Assembly (NCBI GenBank): GCA_025059945.1
Contig: JANXDC010000012.1
Location: 62,001-126,000, forward strand
Length of the DNA: 64,000 nucleotides
Reading direction: 5' to 3'
Source: Bacteroidota bacterium
Lineage (GTDB): Bacteria; Bacteroidota; Rhodothermia; JANXDC01
Shown here piece after piece: positions 48,800-57,876 of the stretch. The notes under the pieces were generated by a model. The model made no database searches. It was not told the origin of the DNA and saw nothing but the letters and a program-made list of their open reading frames with translations. Within the stretch, counting starts at the first letter, position 1; each line of letters opens with the position of its first letter. Made by a program: the position numbers and the translations under genes.

Positions 48800-49468
48800 A
48801 TGCACCGGCATTTCGAGCGCGAGCTTGAGCAGCTCAAGCGCGAGCTCATCCGCATGGGCAGTCTGGTTGAAGAGCAGATCGCCAAAAGTCTTGAAGCGCT
48901 GGAGCGCGACGACGACCTGCTGGCGCAGCAGGTCAAGGAGACGGACATCGAGGTTGATGCTATGGAGATCGCCATCGACAAGCGCGTTGAGCGCCTGCTG
49001 GCGCTCAACCAGCCGGTGGCGATCGATCTCCGGCTGCTGATCGCGGCCCTCAAGATGAACAACGATCTGGAGCGGATGGGCGATCAAGCGCGCAACATCG
49101 CCGAGCACGTGATCAAGATCGAGGGCGTACCCGGTGAACTCATGGAGCTTATGAATATCCGCCGCATGGCCGAGCTCACCTCCCAGATGGTGCGCGACTG
49201 CCTGAACGCCTTCATCTACCAAGATGTGGAGCTGGCCTATCGGGTTCTGGAGCAGGACGACGCCGTAGACGAGCTACACCAGCGCGTCTATCAGGTCGGG
49301 GCCGGCTACATGCGCAACAAGCCGGAGGACATAACGAACTGTCTCCATATCCTGGCCGTGGCCAAGAACCTGGAGCGCATCGCGGATTTGGCCACAAATA
49401 TAGCCGAGGACGTGGTGTTTCTGGTTGAAGCCCGAATCATCAAGCACCGAGGCCGGCTAGAGAGCTAA
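48800..49468 (+). CDS. phoU: phosphate-signalling regulator PhoU
   Basis: 222 aa, two tandem three-helix PhoU repeats (about 5-95 and 110-205). Repeat motifs E/D-x4-D (ETDIEVDAMEIAIDKRV; EQDDAVDELHQRVYQV), LRLLIAALKMNNDLERMGDQARNIAEHV and LHILAVAKNLERIADLATNIAEDVVF include the metal-cluster residues. PhoU links Pst transporter state to the PhoR kinase and restrains Pho signalling when phosphate is plentiful. It follows pstB, the usual arrangement. A candidate kinase/regulator pair lies about 10 kb away (59088-61192). Confidence 0.95.
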   Translation: MHRHFERELEQLKRELIRMGSLVEEQIAKSLEALERDDDLLAQQVKETDIEVDAMEIAIDKRVERLLALNQPVAIDLRLLIAALKMNNDLERMGDQARNIAEHVIKIEGVPGELMELMNIRRMAELTSQMVRDCLNAFIYQDVELAYRVLEQDDAVDELHQRVYQVGAGYMRNKPEDITNCLHILAVAKNLERIADLATNIAEDVVFLVEARIIKHRGRLES

Positions 49469-49483
49469 TGCCAAGGGCCGTCC

Positions 49484-50158
49484 ATGGGGATCGATCCCAA
49501 GCTCTTGGAGGACTACCTTAAGGCCATATACGCCCTAGAAGAGCAAGGTGAGCGGCCCACCACAAGCCGGCTAGCTGAGCTCATGCGGGTGACACCGGCC
49601 TCCGTGACGGATGTCATGAAGCGCATGGCGCAAGCTCAATACGTAGAGTATGTGCGCTATCAGGGCGTAAAGCTCACAGAGGCCGGTCGAAGGCGCGCCC
49701 TACAGGTGGTGCGCCGCCACCGACTTTGGGAGCTGTTTTTGGCCGAAGTCCTGGGATTTAGCTGGGATCAAGTGCACGAGATCGCCGATCAACTCGAGCA
49801 CGTCGAGTCCCCTTTGCTGGAGGAGCGCTTGGATGCGTTTTTGGGGCACCCCAAGATCGACCCACACGGTCATCCCATCCCGGATGCACACGGCCGCATA
49901 GAGCGCATCGAGGCCGTGGCCCTGGCCTCGCTTCCCGTGGGTCAGTCCGCTCGGGTCCTGGGGGCCTCGGATAGCCATCCGGATTTTCTGCGGTATCTGG
50001 CCAAGATCGGGCTGAAACCGGGAGCGCGCTTAGAGGTGGTGGAGCGCTTTGCCTTTGACGGCTCCATGCAGGTGCGCTTGGGCGAAGAGGAGCGGCTGCT
50101 GAGCGCCTACGCGGCTCAGAACGTACTCGTAGTGCCCCTTGGCCTGGGGCCCTTCTAG
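49484..50158 (+). CDS. DtxR/MntR-family metal-dependent transcriptional repressor
   Basis: 224 aa. An N-terminal winged helix (LLEDYLKAIYAL, PTTSRLAELMRVTPASVTDVMKRMAQAQYVEY, VKLTEAGRRRALQVVRRHRLWELFL), a dimerisation/metal domain with IADQLEHVES (an Asp, Glu and His where MntR has Glu, Glu and His), and a C-terminal SH3-like FeoA domain (about 145-220; LPVGQSARVLGAS, LKPGARLEVVER). Such proteins sense Mn2+ or Fe2+ and repress uptake genes. No metal importer is adjacent, so the target is unknown. It starts 15 nt after phoU and ends overlapping the outer-membrane gene by 4 nt tail-to-tail. Confidence 0.92.
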   Translation: MGIDPKLLEDYLKAIYALEEQGERPTTSRLAELMRVTPASVTDVMKRMAQAQYVEYVRYQGVKLTEAGRRRALQVVRRHRLWELFLAEVLGFSWDQVHEIADQLEHVESPLLEERLDAFLGHPKIDPHGHPIPDAHGRIERIEAVALASLPVGQSARVLGASDSHPDFLRYLAKIGLKPGARLEVVERFAFDGSMQVRLGEEERLLSAYAAQNVLVVPLGLGPF

Positions 50159-53100
50159 AAGCGCATACGCGCCTGCAGGTGCGCCCAGCCGCGCAAGGGT
50201 AGGCCCGAGCTGAGCTGGCCGTTGTATTCGGCCCACAGCTCCAGACCGGGGCGAAGCGGCCAGCGAAGACGCGCCACCCAGCGCATGTTCCAGCCCATCG
50301 TAAAGCCTTCCGTAAGGGCAAAGGCCGCCCAGCCGTAGCGCGCAAGACGCCCACCTAAGCGGCGCACCTGCATCTCAAGCTCCGCCTGAAGCGGCCCTGG
50401 ACCGAGGGAACGTTGCGCACGCGCCTCCAGGCCCCAGGCATGCACGCGGCTGCGACTTAGACGATCCCGACGCTGATCCCCAATCCCCCCTACTTGCACA
50501 TACTGCATGGGCCGCAGCTGGGCCAGCGCGCTTAGCTCCGCCCGCCAGCGCCATAAGGCGATATCGCGTCCCGGCAGGGATTCGGCCCGATTGCGCTCAT
50601 GAGTCCATTCCAGGGCCGCAACGGCATACCAACGACCTCCCACAGGAAGGCGACCGTTAGCCAGTAGGCGGTTGGACTGTTTTCTGGCTTCACCCAAAAA
50701 GGTCCTCTCTTGCGCATAGCCCCATTCATGGCGCAGGCCCATCGCCCCATCTAAGCCCCATGGCGACAGCTCCAGGCCGTGCTCCAGACCCCGGCGACGT
50801 CCCGAGAGGGCCGCCTGATGTTCCATCCGAAGCTGTCCGCTGTAGCGCCAGTGTGAGCCCTCCGACCAACGCCAGGACAACAGGCCGCGCCCCTCTAGGC
50901 CTATCTGCCGGCGATCCGAAGCCACCCAGACGCGCGCATATTGCCCTTCCCTCGGCAGCACAGCCGGCCGAAATTCATCTAGCTGCGCCTGGCCATCCCG
51001 ATTGTGGTCTTCCCAGACGTACTGGCCCAGTTCCGGCCCTACGAACAGGAAGAGCTCCTCGCGCACAGGCTGGCTTGTTCGCCCCCAAAACCAGCGAAAC
51101 CGCACCTCGCGTTCTTGGGCTAGCCCCGCCCCAGAAGGCCACCACGTAAGAAGCCCTTCGGAGGCGAATGCGCTTTGGCTTTCGCCTGCGTGGTCGCGCG
51201 CCAATCGGTAGCTATGGGCCATCTCGCCCCGGCCCCATGAGTGGCGCCAGGGGGCCGGATTAAGCTGCACGTGCAGCTCCTCAAGCTCAGAGCGCCAGCC
51301 GGTTTGAAGCCATCCCGGAAAGGAGCCGACCTCTCGGGGGCGCTCAAGCCGACGCACATACATGGATAGGCTCCAGGGTTGAGCTGAAAAGGCCGTCCAG
51401 CGCAGCCCGAGTTCCGATTCAAATTCTCGAAACGCGCCCGGCCGGCTTCCTAGCGCGCGTCGGCCCTCTGCGCGCGTCTGCATCCAGAGCGTCCATCCCG
51501 GCCCAAGGTCCCAGCTGCCCTCTAGCCCCAACCAGCCGCCCTGCAGTTGCGCTGCGCGCACCCGGTCCCGATGCTGCAGCCATCCGCCTTGGAGGCGTAC
51601 GGGTCCTAGGGGGATCGCCTCCGCTTCTGCACGCAACGCCGCAAAGTACGGCCCGTTGCGAAGCCCGGCTAGCTCCCCCTTTGCGCGATCGGCCTCCGCT
51701 TCCCATCGTATGCGGAAGCCGCTTTGGGCGGCCACTTGGTAAAGGCCGCTTCCGTAACGGAGCGTATCGGCAACCCGCACGGAACGGTCCCAGATCCCCC
51801 ACCGGTATCCCCAGTCCGGGGGCAGGGCTTCTTCGAGTCCGCCGAACTCCGGCGGACGATGGGAAAGTTCTGCGCTCCATCGCCCCGGGACAAGCGTGCC
51901 AAGGCGCCAGCTTCCCCGATACGAAAGCCCCCAAGCGGCCTGATCCGAAGTCGGCGCGAACAGCCCCTCCAGGCGCAGATGCCCCCAAGGGCCCGAGGGG
52001 AGTTCAAGGAACGCCCGATGCCGATCAAGACGCTCCGCCTGCTCAAGCACCTCATAATGGCCGCGTCCGGGTCCAACCCATCGGTAGGCGATCCCGTTTA
52101 CGGGCAGGACCAAGCGCTCATAGCTGCCCAGGCCGGCTCCTACGTATCGGAAGCGTACGGCGTAAAGGGTATCGGCCTTCTGGCCGCTCCAAGGTCGCCA
52201 AAACGAAATCCGTCGTCCATTCCAGAGGGTATCGGCCCGCACGTAACGAACAGATGGGGGCCTGTCCCCGGCCGAAACGGGCTCGGCCCTCACAGCGTGG
52301 ATCCATTCGGGATGGTCCGTCTCGCGCATCCAGCCCAGCCGGAGGCCTCGGCCAGAGGTCCCCAGTTCGACCTCTGCTCCTCCGATTGCCCGAGGCCGGT
52401 CCTCGGTTGCGTATTGAAATTCGACCTCCACGCGCGTATCTGCCCGAGGCAGACGCCGCATCGTAAACCGAAGCTCAGCTGTGGCGTAGTCCAACGTGTA
52501 ATCGCGATCGCGCTCTAGTAAGCTGCCGTTCCAGTAGACGCGCTCGGAGCCCGGCACAATCCAAATCCCCTGCTCCCCCAGGGCACCGCGGAGCAAATAG
52601 GGACCCGGAACACCCGGCTGCACCACCAGAAACTGTCGACAGAAACGGCCCCGCTCTAGTCCGGCCGCGATCTGAAGCCGCCACAGCGAGTCCCGGTAGG
52701 CGAACTCTAGCCCCTGCATGCGGCGCTGGCGAACCTGAAGCGGAGGCTTCATCTGCGCCTCGATATCGCCTAAAGCCAATCGCAGGCGCGCGCCCTCTAC
52801 GGCCAAAAAAACCCGATCCCACTGCCGAAGCGGTTGCGCGGCACCCTCGGGCAATAGCGGTGCGCTCTGATCCGATAGCAGGCCGCGTATCTGCAAACCA
52901 GGGGCTAGCTCCCCTGACAGCTCCACGCGCAAAGCTGAGCTCATCACCGGATCCTGCCCCGATCCCATCAGGACCCCCCGATGCAGATTTCCCTGAAGCC
53001 TTACGGCGCCTGAAGCCACTCTGGGCTCCTGAGAAGCCCTCATCACCGGATCCGGTTTGAGCGTCCAGAGGCTATCCAAAGCCAACTGCAGGGTATCGGG

Positions 53101-53238
53101 AAAGGCCCGTTTTGCGCTGTCTGGAGGGACCTGTTGGGCCTGAACGGGGCTAATCGGTCCGAACAGGAGCAATCCCAGCGTCGCGCCGATGCGACGTCCT
53201 CGCTTCCAAAAAGCTTCCGAGCATCCGCAGGCCCTCAT
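50155..53238 (-). CDS. large exported outer-membrane-like protein of unknown function
   Basis: 1027 aa. The start at 53238 overlaps the purD stop as ATGA, and gives a signal peptide (WKRGRRIGATLGLLLFGPISPVQAQQ). The body is rich in alternating polar/aromatic strands (LRVELSGELAPGLQIRGLL, WSLSMYVRRLERP, ALEWTHERNRAES), likely a large beta-barrel. An N-terminal section contains IVPGSERVYWNGSLLERDRDYTLDYATAELRFT, a motif seen in many FCB surface proteins. The last residues (LWAEYNGQLSSGLPLRGWAHLQARMRF) end in Phe, a common outer-membrane C-terminus. It may be an outer-membrane assembly, adhesion or export factor; I recognise no specific family. Why it is coupled to purine synthesis is unclear. 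Confidence 0.75.
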   Translation of the reverse strand: MRACGCSEAFWKRGRRIGATLGLLLFGPISPVQAQQVPPDSAKRAFPDTLQLALDSLWTLKPDPVMRASQEPRVASGAVRLQGNLHRGVLMGSGQDPVMSSALRVELSGELAPGLQIRGLLSDQSAPLLPEGAAQPLRQWDRVFLAVEGARLRLALGDIEAQMKPPLQVRQRRMQGLEFAYRDSLWRLQIAAGLERGRFCRQFLVVQPGVPGPYLLRGALGEQGIWIVPGSERVYWNGSLLERDRDYTLDYATAELRFTMRRLPRADTRVEVEFQYATEDRPRAIGGAEVELGTSGRGLRLGWMRETDHPEWIHAVRAEPVSAGDRPPSVRYVRADTLWNGRRISFWRPWSGQKADTLYAVRFRYVGAGLGSYERLVLPVNGIAYRWVGPGRGHYEVLEQAERLDRHRAFLELPSGPWGHLRLEGLFAPTSDQAAWGLSYRGSWRLGTLVPGRWSAELSHRPPEFGGLEEALPPDWGYRWGIWDRSVRVADTLRYGSGLYQVAAQSGFRIRWEAEADRAKGELAGLRNGPYFAALRAEAEAIPLGPVRLQGGWLQHRDRVRAAQLQGGWLGLEGSWDLGPGWTLWMQTRAEGRRALGSRPGAFREFESELGLRWTAFSAQPWSLSMYVRRLERPREVGSFPGWLQTGWRSELEELHVQLNPAPWRHSWGRGEMAHSYRLARDHAGESQSAFASEGLLTWWPSGAGLAQEREVRFRWFWGRTSQPVREELFLFVGPELGQYVWEDHNRDGQAQLDEFRPAVLPREGQYARVWVASDRRQIGLEGRGLLSWRWSEGSHWRYSGQLRMEHQAALSGRRRGLEHGLELSPWGLDGAMGLRHEWGYAQERTFLGEARKQSNRLLANGRLPVGGRWYAVAALEWTHERNRAESLPGRDIALWRWRAELSALAQLRPMQYVQVGGIGDQRRDRLSRSRVHAWGLEARAQRSLGPGPLQAELEMQVRRLGGRLARYGWAAFALTEGFTMGWNMRWVARLRWPLRPGLELWAEYNGQLSSGLPLRGWAHLQARMRF

Positions 53239-54515
53239 CGATGGGGCGGCGATGCGATCAGTTCCAGGGCCTTGCGGCCGATGTCGCGCCGATAGCACAT
53301 GCCGGAAAAGCGCACGACCTGCGCCGCCGCGTAGGCCCGCTCAAGGGCCTCGGCCAGCGTCCCGCCAAGCCCGGTAAGCCCCAGCACCCGGCCGCCAGCC
53401 GTAAGGAGTGCGCCTGAGGCGTCCTGACGCGTGCCGGCATGGAAGACGAGCACGCCCTCCGGCACCTGATCTAATCCCGAGATGGGGAAGCCCGTCTGAT
53501 ACGGACCGGGATATCCGGATGAGGCGAGCACCACGCAGGCAGCATAACCGGCTTCCTGTTCCAGCGCTATTCCCTCTGGCAGGTGCTCCTCCAACATAAG
53601 CTCCGGATTGCGCCACAAGGGGAGCACCACCTGGGCTTCTGGGTCACCTAGCCGGCAGTTGTACTCGATCACGTAGGGCCCCTCGTCTGTGAGCATAAGG
53701 CCTACGTAGAGAAAGCCCGTATACGGGGTCCCCTGAGCGGCCATGCCTGCGAGCGTGGGCTCCAGGATGCGCTCTCGAATGCACGCCATGGCGGCCTCGT
53801 CAACGAGCGGTGTCGGCGCGTAGGCGCCCATGCCGCCTGTGTTGGGACCGGTGTCGCCCTCGCCTATGCGCTTATGATCCTGAGCCGGAAGCAGCAGCCC
53901 ATAGCGCTCACCATCGACGAGGGCGAATACGGAGGCCTCCTGTCCCCGTAGAAAGCGTTCGATTACGACTCGCCTGCCCGCCTGACCGAAAAGCTCCCCC
54001 CGGAGCATGCGCGTGAGCACCTGTTCCGCCTCTTGGATCGAATCCGTAATGATGACCCCCTTGCCGCCGGCTAGGCCATCGGCCTTCAGCACGTAAGGGC
54101 CCGGAAAGGTGCGCAAGAACCGACAAGCCTCGGCGATCGTTCCTTCATCGAAGACCCCAAACGGGGCCGTGGGGATCTGCCATCGCCGCATAAAGGCCTT
54201 GGCAAAGGCCTTGCTGCCCTCTAAACGGGCGGCGGCCGCGCTAGGCCCCACCAGACGAAGGGATTGGCCGTGAAAGGCGTCCGCGATCCCGTTTACCAAC
54301 GGAGCCTCTGGTCCTACGACGGTGCAGTCGATGCCCTCTTGACGGGCGAAGGCCAAAAGCCCCGCTATGTCCTCGGCCGATATGGGCACGTTTTGCGCAA
54401 GCTGCGCCGTTCCCGGATTACCGGGGGCGCAGTACAGCCGAAGGCCCGGGATGCGAGAAAGCGCCCACACCAGGGCGTGTTCACGACCACCGGAACCGAT
54501 TACGAGCACCTTCAT
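53235..54515 (-). CDS. purD: phosphoribosylamine--glycine ligase PurD
   Basis: Second step of purine synthesis: joins glycine to phosphoribosylamine with ATP. 426 aa ATP-grasp enzyme. Motifs: MKVLVIGSGGREHALVWAL, YCAPGNPGTAQLAQNV, VVGPEAPLVNGIADAF, FAKAFMRRWQIPTAPF, YVLKADGLAGGKGVII, DHKRIGEGDTGPNTGGMGAYAP, YVGLMLTDEGPYVIEYNCRLGDPEAQVVLP. It follows sucC by 10 nt and overlaps the outer-membrane gene by ATGA, so these three are one transcript. Confidence 0.96.
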   Translation of the reverse strand: MKVLVIGSGGREHALVWALSRIPGLRLYCAPGNPGTAQLAQNVPISAEDIAGLLAFARQEGIDCTVVGPEAPLVNGIADAFHGQSLRLVGPSAAAARLEGSKAFAKAFMRRWQIPTAPFGVFDEGTIAEACRFLRTFPGPYVLKADGLAGGKGVIITDSIQEAEQVLTRMLRGELFGQAGRRVVIERFLRGQEASVFALVDGERYGLLLPAQDHKRIGEGDTGPNTGGMGAYAPTPLVDEAAMACIRERILEPTLAGMAAQGTPYTGFLYVGLMLTDEGPYVIEYNCRLGDPEAQVVLPLWRNPELMLEEHLPEGIALEQEAGYAACVVLASSGYPGPYQTGFPISGLDQVPEGVLVFHAGTRQDASGALLTAGGRVLGLTGLGGTLAEALERAYAAAQVVRFSGMCYRRDIGRKALELIASPPHR

Positions 54516-54525
54516 AGAGGTTTGG

Positions 54526-55710
54526 CTAAACCTGGGCGGTCAGGGCCTGCGTGACCTTTTGCGCGGCCTCTTCAAGCTCGGTAGCGGGGATCAGGTTAAG
54601 CCCGGATTCGGCCAGCATGCGCCGCGCCAAGTCCGCGTTCGTGCCCTGCAGGCGCACGATGAGCGGCACGCGCACGTCGACCTTGCGCGCGGCCTCTATA
54701 ATGCCGGCGGCCACGCGATCGCAGCGCACAATACCCCCGAAAATGTTCACCAGGATCGCCTTGACGTGGGGATCGCTTAAGATGATGCGAAAGCCGGCTT
54801 CAACGGTTTCTGGGCTTGCTCCCCCTCCTACGTCTAGGAAGTTAGCCGGCTCCCCGCCCGCGAGCTTGATGATGTCCATCGTAGCCATGGCCAGGCCGGC
54901 CCCGTTGACCATGCAGCCCACGTTGCCGTCAAGCCTGACGTAGTTTAGCCCATAACGGGAGGCTTCGACCTCCAGAGGATCCTCCTCGTTGAGGTCCCGC
55001 AGCTCCGCGTAGTCGGGATGACGAAAGAGCGCGTTATCATCAAAGCTGATCTTGGCATCCAAGGCCAGCACCCGTCCATCCCGGGTGAGCACAAGCGGGT
55101 TGATCTCAGCCAAAGAGCAGTCGAGCTCCTCATAGGCCCGATAAAGCGCCTCGATCATGCGCACCACCTGCGCAAACTGCTCACCGGCCGTAAAGCCCAG
55201 GCCGAAGGCTAGTTTGCGGGCCTGGAACGGGGCCAGCCCAACTGCGGGGTCGATCCACTCTTTGAGGATCTTCTCTGGCGCCTGGCGGGCGACCTCCTCG
55301 ATTTCGACCCCGCCTTCTGGAGAGGCCATAAGAACGTTTTGGCTTCGGGAACGATCGAGGGTGATGCCCAGATAATACTCGCGCTCTATATCCAGGGCCT
55401 CGGCGATGAAGAGCCGTCGCACGATCCGACCCTCGGGGCCGGTCTGCGGGGTGATCAACCGCGCCCCAAGCAGCGCCTGAGCCTTTTGGCGCACCTCTTC
55501 GAGGCTGCGGGCAAGCTTAATGCCGCCTGCTTTGCCGCGGCCGCCGGCATGGATTTGGGCCTTAACGACCCATGCCGAAACCCCTCGCTCTCGCTCTAAG
55601 CGCTGAGCGGCCTCTAGGGCCTCTTCTACGCTGAAGGCCACGTAGCCGTCCTGTACGGCTACACCGTAACGCTTAAGCAGCTCCTTGGCCTGATATTCGT
55701 GGATCTTCAT
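54526..55710 (-). CDS. sucC: succinyl-CoA synthetase beta subunit
   Basis: 394 aa ATP-grasp protein starting [17 protein letters not shown] at 55710, with GGAGAGCAGG about 4 nt upstream. Motifs: [98 protein letters not shown] and [19 protein letters not shown]. Carries the nucleotide-binding half of the TCA-cycle enzyme interconverting succinyl-CoA and succinate. The partner sucD is not in the window, although the two are usually adjacent. First gene of the sucC-purD-outer-membrane run. Confidence 0.96.
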   Translation of the reverse strand: MKIHEYQAKELLKRYGVAVQDGYVAFSVEEALEAAQRLERERGVSAWVVKAQIHAGGRGKAGGIKLARSLEEVRQKAQALLGARLITPQTGPEGRIVRRLFIAEALDIEREYYLGITLDRSRSQNVLMASPEGGVEIEEVARQAPEKILKEWIDPAVGLAPFQARKLAFGLGFTAGEQFAQVVRMIEALYRAYEELDCSLAEINPLVLTRDGRVLALDAKISFDDNALFRHPDYAELRDLNEEDPLEVEASRYGLNYVRLDGNVGCMVNGAGLAMATMDIIKLAGGEPANFLDVGGGASPETVEAGFRIILSDPHVKAILVNIFGGIVRCDRVAAGIIEAARKVDVRVPLIVRLQGTNADLARRMLAESGLNLIPATELEEAAQKVTQALTAQV

Positions 55711-55844
55711 GAGCGCCTGCTCTCCGCTTCTGGGACCGGAGCGAACATACGAAGGGCCGAAAAGTCCGGGCAACCGGGCGACAGCAGAACCGAAAGCCTC
55801 GTCGGCGTGTTTATGGGCTGGCCGTTGCGAACCCGGGATCGTGT

Positions 55845-56528
55845 ATGCAAGTGCGCTTAGCGGGCGTGACCAAGTCTTACCCGATGGGCCGTACCTCGGT
55901 GCGCGCTCTACGCGGGGTGGATCTGGAGATCCATCCCGGCCAGTTTGTGTTGCTTGTCGGCCGAAGCGGCTCCGGTAAGTCCACTTTGCTTCATCTCATC
56001 GCCGCTATGGACCGGCCTAGTGCGGGAACGATCGCGGTCGGACCCTGGCAGCTGGATCGGCTCACGGCAAAGGAGCAGGCCTCATATCGACGTCAGACGG
56101 TCGGGATGATCTTTCAGGGCTTTCATCTTATTCCCACTATGACGGCCCGCGAGAACGTCGAACTTCCGCTTCTGTTGGCGGGCTGGTCCAAAAGGGAACG
56201 CCTTCGGAGGGCCGATGCGCTTTTGGAGCTGGTGGGGCTGCGAGAGCGAAGCGCCCATCGGCCAACGGAGCTCTCCGGCGGAGAACAGCAGCGCGTCGCG
56301 ATCGCCCGCGCCTTGGCGCTCAATCCCCCTCTGTTGCTGGCCGATGAGCCCACGGGCAACTTGGATTCTCACACGGCAGCCGAAGTGCTTCAAATGCTGG
56401 CCCGCGTTCACCGAGAGGAAGGCAAAACCGTCATACTCGTTACGCACGATGTAGCCGAGGCCCAACCCTTCGCGCAACGCCTTGTCCGACTGCAAGACGG
56501 AGCGGTGATCGAAGATGTCTCCCTTTGA
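55845..56528 (+). CDS. ABC transporter ATP-binding protein, LolD/MacB type
   Basis: 227 aa. Walker [12 protein letters not shown] (about 39-49), Q-loop [27 protein letters not shown], signature [15 protein letters not shown], Walker [15 protein letters not shown]-loop VTHDVAEA. The QGFHLIPxxTxxENVxLPL segment is diagnostic of the MacB/LolD/FtsE group, which pairs with FtsX-type permeases. Its last 14 nt overlap the permease gene. Likely drives lipoprotein release, peptide export or mechanotransmission rather than import. Confidence 0.92.
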   Translation: MQVRLAGVTKSYPMGRTSVRALRGVDLEIHPGQFVLLVGRSGSGKSTLLHLIAAMDRPSAGTIAVGPWQLDRLTAKEQASYRRQTVGMIFQGFHLIPTMTARENVELPLLLAGWSKRERLRRADALLELVGLRERSAHRPTELSGGEQQRVAIARALALNPPLLLADEPTGNLDSHTAAEVLQMLARVHREEGKTVILVTHDVAEAQPFAQRLVRLQDGAVIEDVSL

Positions 56529-57873
56529 CCTTGTGCGGCTCGCCTTGCTGGGGCTTGCCCGAAATCGCGCGCGCACCCTCATGACCCTGCTTGGGGTATC
56601 CGTAGGGGCCATGGCCCTGTTGACGTTGCTTGCTTACGGATCGGGGCTTCGCCGAAACGCCCGCGCCCAGTTTGAGGCCCTGGAGCTATACAACACGCTT
56701 CGCGTGACCTCGCAACCGAGCCCTTTTGATACACCGGAGGACTTTCTGTATCGCTCCTTGGAGTCGGACTCCGATTCCAATCGGCCCGTAGTCCCCTTGA
56801 CCGACTCGCTTGCGGCCGTCTTGAGCCGTATTCCCGGGGTGTTGGCCGTCTATCCGGAAGTACAATTTCCGGTTCGGCTCCAGGCCAACGGCCGGGAGAT
56901 AGCCGGCGGCGTCGAGGCCGTTCCGCTTGCCTTCGCTCGGTTGCCCAGCTATCGGCCCCGATGGGGCGGTTTCTTCACGGGTCCCGCCGACACGGCGATC
57001 CTCATCTCCGCCTCCATGGCCGAACGCCTGGGCTTTGCTCGGCCTGAAGAGGCCATCGGAAAGCGCGTGCGCATGCTCACGGCCACCCTGGACTGGGGGG
57101 CCTTGCAGCGCGCCCTCTGGGGTGGATTGGGGTTCTTTAGCGGGGAGCTACCTATTCGCATCGTCTCTTACTCCGTGCGCATTCGAGGCGTCTGGGATGC
57201 CGCAGGACAGCCCATAGCGGGGGTTTTTCGGGTCGTCATGCCCTTGGAGGTGGCCCGAGGGATGCAGAAGCTTACGTTCTTTTCCACCGTGGATCTGTTG
57301 CTTCGTCGGGCCGGCGCTTCGGGCTACAGCGCCCTGCGCGTGCAGCTGGCCGACATGCGAGCCCATGACGCGGTGCGTCGGGCCATCGCCTCCCATGGGG
57401 TGTACGTGAGCAGCTTCCGAGAGCAGTTTGCCGAGCTCGACAGGCTCTTCTGGCTTGTGGACCTGGCGCTTTTCGTGATAGGCGCCATCGCCCTTCTGGT
57501 GGCCAGCTTGGGTATCGCCAACACGATGAGCATGAACGTGCTGGAGCGCTTTCGGGAGATCGGCATGCTGAAGGCCCTCGGGGCTTACGAAAGCGACATC
57601 CAGCGGCTCTTTCTGCTGGAAAGCGCTCTTCTGGGGCTCTTAGGCGGTCTGGTGGGTTGGCTTTTGGGATGGGCTATTGCGGAGGTTATCAACGCCCTGG
57701 CCAATTACTACCTGGGTCGACACGGAATACCGTATGTGGAGTTTTTCCACATTACGCCGCAGATGCTTCTGGGGGTCGCGCTGCTGACCCTTTTGGTGGG
57801 GCTTGTTGCGGGCTGGTGGCCCGCTCGGCGAGCCGGCCGTGTGGATGTGCTCGTAGCGTTGCGCCACGTCTGA
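56515..57873 (+). CDS. ABC transporter permease, FtsX/MacB type
   Basis: 452 aa. One N-terminal helix (about 13-35, LGLARNRARTLMTLLGVSVGAMALLTLLAYG), a MacB periplasmic core domain of about 250 residues (about 40-305; VLAVYPEVQFPVRLQAN), then three helices (LFWLVDLALFVIGAIALLVASLGIANTMSMNVLERFREIGMLKALGA; LFLLESALLGLLGGLVGWLLGWAIAE; MLLGVALLTLLVGLVAGWWPARRAGRVDVLVALRHV): the FtsX pattern. With the overlapping ATPase it forms a mechanotransmission-type complex. The outer-membrane partner is not nearby and the substrate is unknown. Confidence 0.9.
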   Translation: MSPFDLVRLALLGLARNRARTLMTLLGVSVGAMALLTLLAYGSGLRRNARAQFEALELYNTLRVTSQPSPFDTPEDFLYRSLESDSDSNRPVVPLTDSLAAVLSRIPGVLAVYPEVQFPVRLQANGREIAGGVEAVPLAFARLPSYRPRWGGFFTGPADTAILISASMAERLGFARPEEAIGKRVRMLTATLDWGALQRALWGGLGFFSGELPIRIVSYSVRIRGVWDAAGQPIAGVFRVVMPLEVARGMQKLTFFSTVDLLLRRAGASGYSALRVQLADMRAHDAVRRAIASHGVYVSSFREQFAELDRLFWLVDLALFVIGAIALLVASLGIANTMSMNVLERFREIGMLKALGAYESDIQRLFLLESALLGLLGGLVGWLLGWAIAEVINALANYYLGRHGIPYVEFFHITPQMLLGVALLTLLVGLVAGWWPARRAGRVDVLVALRHV

Positions 57874-57876
57874 AGA

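Noticed and set aside
51681-52518. Two overlapping plus-strand frames of about 260 codons within the outer-membrane gene
   Set aside because: Pro/Arg-rich low-complexity products opposite a coherent 1027-aa frame that is ATGA-linked to purD.
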